NCBI GenBank assembly: GCA_947599995.1
Contig: CANQFW010000048.1
Location: forward strand, 1 to 10,471
DNA length: 10,471 nt
Source of the DNA: an uncultured Clostridia bacterium
GTDB taxonomy: Bacteria > Bacillota > Clostridia > TANB77 > CAG-508
Reading direction: 5' to 3'
Part shown: in pieces, positions 5,933-10,471 of the stretch
How the letters are laid out: the number at the start of each line of letters is the position of its first letter
Numbering within the stretch: position 1 is the first letter of the stretch
Position numbers and translations under genes: made by a program
Notes under the pieces: model-generated
What the model was told of the DNA's origin: nothing
The model's input: the letters and a program-made list of their open reading frames with translations, nothing else
Database searches by the model: none

Positions 5933-6196
5933 ATGGAAACAAGAAATCTTCGTAAAGTTATGCTAGGAACAGTTACATCTGATAAAATGGATAAGACTGT
6001 TGTAGTAGCTGTTGAGAGAAAAGTTAGACATAAGGTTTATGGAAAGATAGTAAAAAGAACATATACTTTAAAGGCTCATGATGAAGATAATAGCTGCAAA
6101 GTTGGAGATAAAGTTAAAGTAATGGAAACTAGACCTCTTTCTAAAGATAAAAGATGGAGAGTAGTTGAAATAGTAGAAAAGGCAGTTATAAAATAG
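5933..6196 (+). CDS. rpsQ: 30S ribosomal protein S17 (uS17)
   Basis: This 87-residue OB-fold protein is a primary 16S rRNA binder. Signature stretches are RKVMLGTVTSDKMDKTVVVA (7-26), ERKVRHKVYGKIVKRTYTLK and AHDEDNSCKVGDKVKVMETR, ending with PLSKDKRWRVVEIVEKA. It starts on the base right after the rpmC TAG; AAAGGAG (5918-5924) lies 8 nt upstream, inside rpmC. An 8-bp hairpin begins on the base after its own stop codon. Confidence 0.98.
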   Translation: METRNLRKVMLGTVTSDKMDKTVVVAVERKVRHKVYGKIVKRTYTLKAHDEDNSCKVGDKVKVMETRPLSKDKRWRVVEIVEKAVIK

Positions 6197-6221
6197 AGTT
6201 CTAATATAAAAATTTAGAACT
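6197..6221 (+). other. Hairpin immediately after the rpsQ stop
   Basis: AGTTCTAA (6197-6204) is perfectly complementary to TTAGAACT (6214-6221) with a 9-nt A/T loop. The first arm starts on the base after TAG. No T-run follows. This is the only structure in the 57-nt rpsQ-rplN gap, which also holds the rplN ribosome site AAGGAGG (6239-6245). Confidence 0.45.
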
Positions 6222-6253
6222 AATCGATTAAATAAAATAAGGAGGATACAGGA

Positions 6254-6622
6254 ATGGTACAACAACAATCAATACTAAAAGTAGCTGACAATACAGGTGC
6301 TAAAGAGATTATGTGTATCAGATGTTTAGGTGGTTCATACAGAAAAACAGCAGGAATCGGAGATATAATAGTTGCATCTGTCAAAACAGCAACACCAGGT
6401 GGAGTTGTAAAAAAAGGTGATGTTGTAAAAGCTGTTGTCGTTAGAACTAAAAAACCAATAAGAAGAGCAGATGGTTCATACATTAGATTTGATGAAAATG
6501 CAGCTGTAATTATAAAAGAAGACAAAACACCAAAAGGAACACGTATATTTGGACCTGTTGCTAGAGAATTAAGAGATGGAGAATATATGAAAATTTTATC
6601 TTTAGCGCCAGAGGTTCTATAA
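6254..6622 (+). CDS. rplN: 50S ribosomal protein L14 (uL14)
   Basis: This 122-residue five-stranded barrel protein lies at the subunit interface with L19 and is a common docking point for the silencing factor RsfS. It begins MVQQQSILKVADNTGAKEIM, the L14 hallmark (most relatives read MIQ). GDIIVASVKTATPGGVVKKG-VVKAVVVRTKK follows, then GSYIRFDENAAVIIKED and PKGTRIFGPVARELRDGEYM. Length is exactly typical. ATG 6254 follows AAGGAGG by 8 nt. The stop codon falls in the arm of a 7-bp inverted repeat (6619-6655). Confidence 0.98.
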   Translation: MVQQQSILKVADNTGAKEIMCIRCLGGSYRKTAGIGDIIVASVKTATPGGVVKKGDVVKAVVVRTKKPIRRADGSYIRFDENAAVIIKEDKTPKGTRIFGPVARELRDGEYMKILSLAPEVL

Positions 6623-6655
6623 TCTTTTAGAGACGTAAGGAATTCTATAGATTAT
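6619..6655 (+). other. Inverted repeat spanning the rplN stop codon
   Basis: ATAATCT (6619-6625, including the TAA at 6620-6622) pairs with AGATTAT (6649-6655). Inside, TAGA 6628-6631 can pair with TCTA 6644-6647. It resembles the arrangement at the rplB stop but is weaker. Confidence 0.35.
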
Positions 6656-6669
6656 TAATGCAGATAAGG

Positions 6670-6703
6670 CAAAAATTGTGTAACTACAGTGTAACAATTT
6701 TTG
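6670..6703 (+). other. 10-bp hairpin in the rplN-rplX gap, terminator-like but atypical
   Basis: CAAAAATTGT (6670-6679) is perfectly complementary to ACAATTTTTG (6694-6703) around a 14-nt loop. The loop region contains the direct repeat GTGTAAC (6678-6684, 6689-6695). The T-run is part of the stem and the downstream tract GTATTACC is poor in T, so this is not a standard intrinsic terminator. Partial attenuation before rplX or RNA processing is possible. Confidence 0.45.
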
Positions 6704-6746
6704 TATTACCATTAAAACAAAATTTAATAAAGGAGGAAAAACTCTA

Positions 6747-7055
6747 ATGAAGCTAAAAAAAGGTGATAATGTTATGGTTTTATCAGGAAATGATAAAGGC
6801 AAAACAGGAGAGGTTTTAGAAATTGCACCAAAAACTGACAAAGTAATCGTTAAGGGTGTAAATATTAGAAAAAAACATGTTAAACCAAGAAAAGCTGGAG
6901 AAGAAGGTGGAATAGTAGCTTCGGAATTTCCAATCTCAAGCTGTAAGGTAAATGTTGTTTGTCCAAAATGTGGAAAAGCAACAAGAATTGGATACATAGT
7001 AGAAAATGATAAAAAAGTACGTGTTTGCAAAAAATGCGGAAATAAATTGAAATAG
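6747..7055 (+). CDS. rplX: 50S ribosomal protein L24 (uL24) with zinc-ribbon C-terminus
   Basis: L24 is one of the two assembly-initiator proteins of the 50S subunit and lies near the tunnel exit. A KOW motif spans the start: KLKKGDNVMVLSGNDKGKTG (2-21), followed by VIVKGVNIRKKHVKP. The C-terminal third has CPKC (Cys72, Cys75) and CKKC (Cys94, Cys97), a four-cysteine zinc ribbon found in many but not all bacterial L24 proteins. The 102-residue length is normal. ATG 6747 is 10 nt after AAAGGAGG. A 32-nt gap leads to rplE. Confidence 0.98.
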   Translation: MKLKKGDNVMVLSGNDKGKTGEVLEIAPKTDKVIVKGVNIRKKHVKPRKAGEEGGIVASEFPISSCKVNVVCPKCGKATRIGYIVENDKKVRVCKKCGNKLK

Positions 7056-7087
7056 ATGATTGTTAAGAAAGGAGGAAAAATTAAAAA

Positions 7088-7627
7088 ATGGAAGGTTTAA
7101 AAGAACAATACGAAAAGCAGGTAGTTCCAGCTTTAATGAAAAAGTTTGGATATAAATCAATAATGCAAGTTCCAAAATTAAGTAAAGTTATAATAAACAT
7201 TGGTCTTGGAGATACAAGAGAAAATCCAAAATCACTTGAAAATGCAATGAATGATTTAAGTATAATTTCAGGACAAAAACCAATTGTAACTAAAGCAAAA
7301 AAATCAATTGCTGCATTTAAAATAAGAGAAGGTCAAGATTTGGGATGCAAAGTAACTTTAAGAAGTGATAAAATGTATGATTTTGTATATAAATTATTCA
7401 ATGTTGCACTTCCAAGGGTTAGAGACTTTGGAGGAGTTTCAAAAAATTCATTCGATGGAAGAGGAAATTATTCTATGGGAATAAAAGAACAATTAATATT
7501 CCCAGAAATTGAATATGATAAAGTAGATAAATTAAGAGGTATGGATATAGTTTTTGTAACAACTGCTGAAAATGATGAAGAGGCTAGAGAGTTACTAAAA
7601 TTATTAGGAATGCCATTTAAAGCATAA
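7088..7627 (+). CDS. rplE: 50S ribosomal protein L5 (uL5)
   Basis: This 179-residue protein binds 5S rRNA in the central protuberance and contacts P-site tRNA and S13 through bridge B1b. Family landmarks are LKEQYEKQVVPALMKKFGYK (4-23), MQVPKLSKVIINIGLGD, then SGQKPIVTKAKKSIAAFKIR, EGQDLGCKVTLR, LPRVRDFGGVS, and the end FVTTAENDEEARELLKLLGM. The best start is ATG 7088, 12 nt after AAAGGAGG (7068-7075), a slightly long spacing. In E. coli the spc operon is controlled by S8 binding near the start of rplE; no comparable fold is obvious here in the short 32-nt leader. Confidence 0.98.
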   Translation: MEGLKEQYEKQVVPALMKKFGYKSIMQVPKLSKVIINIGLGDTRENPKSLENAMNDLSIISGQKPIVTKAKKSIAAFKIREGQDLGCKVTLRSDKMYDFVYKLFNVALPRVRDFGGVSKNSFDGRGNYSMGIKEQLIFPEIEYDKVDKLRGMDIVFVTTAENDEEARELLKLLGMPFKA

Positions 7628-7657
7628 ATCAATTAAAAAAGTAGGAGGAATTGTTCA

Positions 7658-7843
7658 ATGGCAAAGATGTCAATGAAAGTTAAACAACAAAGACCACAAA
7701 AATATAAAACAAGAGAATATAACAGATGCAAATTATGTGGTAGACCACATGCTTACATTAGAAAATATGGTATTTGTCGTATATGCTTCAGAGAATTAGC
7801 TCATAAAGGAGAAATTCCTGGAGTTAAAAAAGCAAGCTGGTAA
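7658..7843 (+). CDS. rpsN: 30S ribosomal protein S14, zinc-binding (type Z) form (uS14)
   Basis: This 61-residue 30S head protein (also called rpsZ) ends GEIPGVKKASW, the universal S14 tail. CKLC (Cys24, Cys27) and CRIC (Cys40, Cys43) make the zinc site of the C+ form, as opposed to the ~89-101-residue zinc-free form that some bacteria use under zinc starvation. Its place between rplE and rpsH is standard. The start lies 9 nt after AGGAGG (7643-7648). An 8-base-spaced 6-bp hairpin follows the stop. Confidence 0.98.
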   Translation: MAKMSMKVKQQRPQKYKTREYNRCKLCGRPHAYIRKYGICRICFRELAHKGEIPGVKKASW

Positions 7844-7851
7844 TACAAGTA

Positions 7852-7867
7852 TTAAGCAGCAGCTTAA
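7852..7867 (+). other. Small hairpin after rpsN
   Basis: TTAAGC (7852-7857) and GCTTAA (7862-7867) pair perfectly around the tetraloop AGCA, 8 nt after the rpsN stop. No T-run follows. It lies 25 nt before the rpsH ribosome site core. Confidence 0.4.
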
Positions 7868-7911
7868 ATAATAATCATATAAAAATAGAAAAAAAGGAGG
7901 TTAGTAAAAAC

Positions 7912-8310
7912 GTGAATACTACAGATCCAATAGCAGATATGCTAACAAGAATAAGAAATGCAAATACCTCTAAACATAAAACAGTCGATGTACCTTCTTC
8001 AAAAATGAAGTTAGGAATTGCAGAGATATTGTTTAGAGAAGGATATATAAAATCTTTTGAAGAAATAAAAGATAATACGCAAGGAATTATAAGAATTACT
8101 CTAAAATATGATGAAAAAGGAACAAGAGTGATTGATGGACTAAAAAGAATAAGTAAACCAGGATTGAAGGTTTATGCTGGTAAGGAAGAATTACCAAAAG
8201 TATTAAACGGATTGGGAATAGCAATAATTTCAACATCTAAGGGATTAATGACAGACAAACAAGCAAGAAGTGCTGGAGTAGGTGGAGAAGTTTTAGCTTA
8301 TATATGGTAG
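7912..8310 (+). CDS. rpsH: 30S ribosomal protein S8 (uS8)
   Basis: This 132-residue protein is a primary 16S rRNA binder in the platform and, in E. coli, the autogenous repressor of the spc operon. The N-terminal TDPIADMLTRIRNANTSKHK (4-23) and VDVPSSKMK are hallmarks. The C-terminal STSKGLMTDKQARSAGVGGE (107-126), ending in VLAYIW, is the conserved rRNA-binding end. Translation starts at GTG, 11 nt after AAAAAGGAGG (7891-7900); there is no nearby in-frame ATG. A 162-nt gap follows. Confidence 0.98.
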   Translation: MNTTDPIADMLTRIRNANTSKHKTVDVPSSKMKLGIAEILFREGYIKSFEEIKDNTQGIIRITLKYDEKGTRVIDGLKRISKPGLKVYAGKEELPKVLNGLGIAIISTSKGLMTDKQARSAGVGGEVLAYIW

Positions 8311-8472
8311 TTAAGTTATTTCTTAAAATTTAAGCTATGTAATGTAATTAGATAGTAAAAATGATGAGAGGATAATTTATGTAATTTATCAAAAAAGAGA
8401 TTACAGATCTTAAAAATATTTGCCCAATGTTTAACAATAAAAACAATAATTAAGAATAGGAGGAAGTCCAAA
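8311..8472 (+). other. Expanded rpsH-rplF gap
   Basis: No gene is seen. Directly after the stop, TTAAG 8311-8315 / CTTAA 8322-8326 / TTAAG 8330-8334 again give two mutually exclusive stems. A longer-range AGCTTA 8295-8300 (inside rpsH) can pair with TAAGCT 8331-8336. GATAA 8371-8375 can pair with TTATC 8386-8390, and TGTAAT with ATTACA further on. All are weak and A/T-rich. The end holds the rplF ribosome site AGGAGG (8458-8463). Confidence 0.35.
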
Positions 8473-9009
8473 ATGTCAAGAATAGGAAATAAACCTATTA
8501 CAGTACCTGCTGGAGTTGAAATAAAAATTGATGGAAGGCATATATCTGTAAAAGGACCAAAGGGAATACTTGAAAGAGATATTGAACCAGAAATTTCTTT
8601 AAATTTAGAAGGAAATGTTCTTACGGTATCGAGAGATAGTGATACAAGAAGAAGCAAAAGCCTACATGGTCTTACAAGAACATTAATAAATAATATGATA
8701 AATGGTGTACAAAATGAATTTACTAGAGAGTTAGAAATAAATGGTGTTGGATATAGAGTTCAAAAACAAGGAAATGATTTAAATCTTTCACTTGGATATT
8801 CACATCCTGTAATTTTTCAAGCTCCAGAAGGAATTACATTTGATGTTCCAAATGCTAACACAATTATAGTAAAAGGAATTGATAAAGAATTAGTTGGTCA
8901 AACAGCAGCTGTAATAAGAACAAAAAGACCACCAGAGGTATATAGAGGTAAAGGTATTAAATATGCCGAAGAAGTTATCAGACGTAAAGTTGGTAAGACT
9001 GGTAAATAG
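8473..9009 (+). CDS. rplF: 50S ribosomal protein L6 (uL6)
   Basis: This 178-residue protein of two similar domains is located near the factor-binding (sarcin-ricin) region of the 50S. It starts MSRIGNKPITVPAGVEI. ISVKGPKGILERDI lies in domain 1. Domain 2 has the conserved INGVGYRVQKQG, LSLGYSHPV, IIVKGIDKELVGQTAA, then RPPEVYRGKGIKY near residues 152-164 and the basic end RRKVGKTGK. Start and length are standard, 9 nt after AGGAGG. The longest perfect hairpin of the window follows its TAG. Confidence 0.98.
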   Translation: MSRIGNKPITVPAGVEIKIDGRHISVKGPKGILERDIEPEISLNLEGNVLTVSRDSDTRRSKSLHGLTRTLINNMINGVQNEFTRELEINGVGYRVQKQGNDLNLSLGYSHPVIFQAPEGITFDVPNANTIIVKGIDKELVGQTAAVIRTKRPPEVYRGKGIKYAEEVIRRKVGKTGK

Positions 9010-9020
9010 AATAGGTTTTT

Positions 9021-9059
9021 ATATTAATAATATTCAGCAAAGAAAGATATTATTAATAT
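9021..9059 (+). other. 13-bp perfect A/T hairpin after rplF
   Basis: ATATTAATAATAT (9021-9033) is perfectly complementary to ATATTATTAATAT (9047-9059) with the 13-nt loop TCAGCAAAGAAAG. It starts 12 nt after the rplF stop. The stem has no G-C pair, and the T-run (9016-9020) precedes rather than follows it, so it is not a + strand terminator. It is the longest perfect stem in the window. Confidence 0.55.
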
Positions 9060-9139
9060 CTAGATTTATGTAATACAATCAAACGAGAAATATGTTAATT
9101 GGTATTATCATAAAAAGTTATAAATGACTTAAAAAACAG

Positions 9140-9152
9140 AGATTGCAAATCT
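9140..9152 (+). other. Short stem-loop upstream of rplR
   Basis: AGATT (9140-9144) and AATCT (9148-9152) pair around the triloop GCA, about 16 nt before the rplR ribosome site (GGAG 9168-9171). It is short and could be chance. Confidence 0.25.
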
Positions 9153-9178
9153 GAACATTCTAAGAAAGGAGAAATAAA

Positions 9179-9538
9179 ATGGTTTCAAGTACTAATAGAA
9201 AGTTAGAAAGAACTAGAAGACATAAAAGAGTTAGAACAAAAGTGTCTGGAACTGCAGATAGACCAAGATTATGCATCTATAGAAGCAATACAAATATATA
9301 TGCACAAATAATAGATGACGTAGCTGGAAATACATTAGTAAGTGCTTCTACATTAGAAAAAAGTGTTAAAACTAAGCATGCTAATAAAGAAGCTGCAAAA
9401 GAAGTTGGCTTATTAATTGCAAAAAAGGCTACAGAAAAGAACATAAAAGAAGTTGTTTTTGATCGTGGTGGATACATATATCATGGAGTAGTTAAAGAAT
9501 TAGCAGAAGCTGCAAGAGAAGGTGGCTTAGTATTTTAA
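9179..9538 (+). CDS. rplR: 50S ribosomal protein L18 (uL18)
   Basis: This 119-residue protein binds 5S rRNA with L5 in the central protuberance. The basic N-terminus (NRKLERTRRHKRVRTKVSG) is followed by TADRPRLCIYRSNTNIYAQI (25-44), DDVAGNTLVSASTLEK, AAKEVGLLIAKKATEK and the conserved VVFDRGGYIYHGVVKELAEA, ending AREGGLVF. Length and start are typical; AAAGGAG lies 7 nt upstream. An 8-bp hairpin follows the stop. Confidence 0.98.
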   Translation: MVSSTNRKLERTRRHKRVRTKVSGTADRPRLCIYRSNTNIYAQIIDDVAGNTLVSASTLEKSVKTKHANKEAAKEVGLLIAKKATEKNIKEVVFDRGGYIYHGVVKELAEAAREGGLVF

Positions 9539-9544
9539 TAAAAA

Positions 9545-9577
9545 ATTACTTAAGAGAAATACAAGTCTATAAGTAAT
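9545..9577 (+). other. Hairpin in the rplR-rpsE gap
   Basis: ATTACTTA (9545-9552) is perfectly complementary to TAAGTAAT (9570-9577). AGA 9553-9555 can extend the stem by pairing with TCT 9566-9568 across a one-base bulge. It begins 6 nt after the rplR stop and 12 nt before the rpsE ribosome site (AAGGAGGG 9589-9596). Confidence 0.45.
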
Positions 9578-9609
9578 AATAAATAAAGAAGGAGGGAAAA
9601 CCAATTCAC

Positions 9610-10098
9610 ATGGAAGAAAATACAGTTGAATTAAAAGAAAAGGTAGTAGCTCTTAACAGAGTTGCCAAAGTTGTTAAAGGTGGAAGAAACTTTAGATTTA
9701 GTGCGGTTGTAGTTGTTGGTGATGGAGCTGGTCATGTTGGTGTTGGAAATGGTAAAGCAGCTGAAGTTCCAGATGCAATAAAAAAAGCCATTCAAGATGC
9801 TAAAAAGAATTTAATAGAAGTTCCAATTGTAAATACTACTGTACCTCATGAATATATAGGTAAATTTGACAGTGCTAAGGTTATGCTAAAACCTGCAGCA
9901 GAAGGTACTGGAATTATAGCAGGAGGTAGTGTAAGACCAGTGCTAGAGCTTGCAGGATACAAAAATATTCGTACAAAAATAATAGGAACAAATAATCCAA
10001 GAAATGTAGTTTATGCTACAATAGAAGGATTAAAATCAATGCAAACAGCTGAATCAGTTGCTGCAAAAAGAGGAAAGAAAGTAGAAGAAATACTATAA
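9610..10098 (+). CDS. rpsE: 30S ribosomal protein S5 (uS5)
   Basis: This 162-residue protein is needed for decoding fidelity and mRNA entry. The N-terminal double-stranded-RNA-binding domain has ELKEKVVALNRVAKVVKGGR (7-26), including the spectinomycin-sensitivity loop (VVKGGRNFRFS), then VVVVGDGAGHVGVGNGKAAE. The C-terminal domain has PHEYIGKFDSAKVMLKPAAE, GTGIIAGGSVRPVLELAGYK, and GTNNPRNVVYATIEGL. The ATG at 9610 lies 13 nt after AAGGAGGG, the longest spacing in the operon. No nearer in-frame ATG, GTG or TTG exists; an ATT at 9604 is at better spacing but unlikely. rpmD, expected next, is missing. Confidence 0.98.
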   Translation: MEENTVELKEKVVALNRVAKVVKGGRNFRFSAVVVVGDGAGHVGVGNGKAAEVPDAIKKAIQDAKKNLIEVPIVNTTVPHEYIGKFDSAKVMLKPAAEGTGIIAGGSVRPVLELAGYKNIRTKIIGTNNPRNVVYATIEGLKSMQTAESVAAKRGKKVEEIL

Positions 10099-10231
10099 TT
10101 ATAGAGTATCGTTTCAAATATAGTTTTCTATATTAAGATTAATATAAAAATATAATATTATATTCAAAGATATAAAATAATTTTGTGAAATTAAAGATAC
10201 TATGAAAAGATTAAATTTAAGGAGGTGCAAA
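10099..10231 (+). other. rpsE-rplO gap lacking rpmD, rich in A/T inverted repeats
   Basis: These 133 nt contain no L30 gene or remnant in any frame; L30 would need about 180 nt. Visible repeats are: AATATAG 10117-10123 / CTATATT 10128-10134 around TTTT; the 16-nt perfect palindrome AATATAATATTATATT 10149-10164; and an enclosing AGTATC 10105-10110 with GATACT 10196-10201. Together they could form a closed multi-branch fold from after the rpsE stop to shortly before the rplO ribosome site (AAGGAGGT 10219-10226). Confidence 0.5.
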
Positions 10232-10471
10232 ATGGAAATTGAAGAATTAAAACCAGCAGTTAGAAAAACAAAATCAAAAAGAGTAGGACGTGGAATTGGT
10301 TCTGGACATGGAAAAACATCTTGCAGAGGTCAAAAAGGTCAAAAAGCTAGAACTGGAGGAGGCGTTAGAAGAGGTTTTGAAGGTGGTCAAACACCATTAT
10401 ATAGAAGATTACCAAAAAGAGGATTTACAAATATTCATGCTAAAAATTACACAGAAGTAACATTAACAATG
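10232..10471 (+). CDS. rplO: 50S ribosomal protein L15 (uL15), N-terminal part (3' truncated)
   Basis: The first 80 codons of a protein usually about 146 residues long; the gene runs off the window end. L15 is a late-assembly 50S protein. The conserved glycine- and arginine-rich N-terminal tail that threads 23S rRNA is complete: KRVGRGIGSGHGKTSCRGQK (16-35), ARTGGGVRRGFEGGQTPLYR, and RLPKRGFTNI. ATG 10232 lies 5 nt after AAGGAGGT. In related bacteria secY and adk follow; here the downstream context is not visible. Confidence 0.98.
   Translation, partial: MEIEELKPAVRKTKSKRVGRGIGSGHGKTSCRGQKGQKARTGGGVRRGFEGGQTPLYRRLPKRGFTNIHAKNYTEVTLTM

Noticed and set aside
9604..9609. ATT at 9604 as a non-standard start of rpsE at better ribosome-site spacing
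   Set aside because: ATT starts are very rare and ATG 9610 is only two codons away, so the longer 13-nt spacing is the simpler reading.
1051..10231. Insertion sequences, MITEs or integrated repeats as the cause of the expanded gaps
   Set aside because: The inverted-repeat arms differ in sequence from gap to gap, no target-site duplications are visible and no transposase fragment is present.
1..10471. No TGA stop codons, hinting at a recoded TGA as in mollicutes
   Set aside because: All Trp codons are TGG and no in-frame TGA occurs in any gene. Avoidance of TGA stops is common in A+T-rich, highly expressed genes.

Overview
The window is the front half of the S10-spc ribosomal protein gene cluster of an A+T-rich Bacillota, most likely a clostridial lineage. 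That placement rests on four things: strong AGGAGG-type Shine-Dalgarno sites before almost every gene; the gene order; a zinc-type S14 (two CxxC pairs) and an L24 with a C-terminal two-CxxC zinc ribbon; and strong preference for AGA arginine codons. Of the 20 stop codons present, 15 are TAA, 5 are TAG and none is TGA. Trp is always TGG, so the standard code fits. A genus cannot be named from this evidence.

Layout. Positions 1-301 hold the C-terminal part of a ZIP-family metal transporter. A strong SigA-type promoter (389-417) follows, then a transcribed leader of about 300 nt with several nested or stacked helices (about 424-726). After the leader come 19 complete r-protein genes and one partial gene, all on the + strand: rpsJ, rplC, rplD, rplW, rplB, rpsS, rplV, rpsC, rplP, rpmC, rpsQ, rplN, rplX, rplE, rpsN (zinc type), rpsH, rplF, rplR, rpsE and the first 80 codons of rplO. 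All CDSs are full length with no frameshift. The products are early and late assembly proteins of both subunits: L2, L3, L4, L22, L23, L24, L29, L5, L6, L14, L15, L16 and L18 of the 50S, and S3, S5, S8, S10, S14, S17 and S19 of the 30S.

Three things depart from a routine cluster. First, rpmD (L30), normally between rpsE and rplO, is absent: that gap is 133 nt, too short for it, and carries only A/T-rich inverted repeats. Second, gene spacing is two-sided: some junctions overlap or abut (rplD/rplW, rpsC/rplP, rplP/rpmC, rpmC/rpsQ), while others are expanded to 57-197 nt. Every expanded gap contains at least one inverted repeat, usually right after the upstream stop codon. The strongest are after rplF (13 bp), rplN (10 bp) and rplB (9 bp plus 8 bp, including the stop codon). 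Third, the gene upstream of rpsJ is a metal transporter rather than tuf, and the leader is a good candidate for a ribosomal-protein autoregulatory RNA. No mobile element, CRISPR array, tRNA or rRNA is visible. I found no new protein system here; the interest is in the RNA architecture of the operon. All structures were paired by eye, with no energy calculation or homology search.
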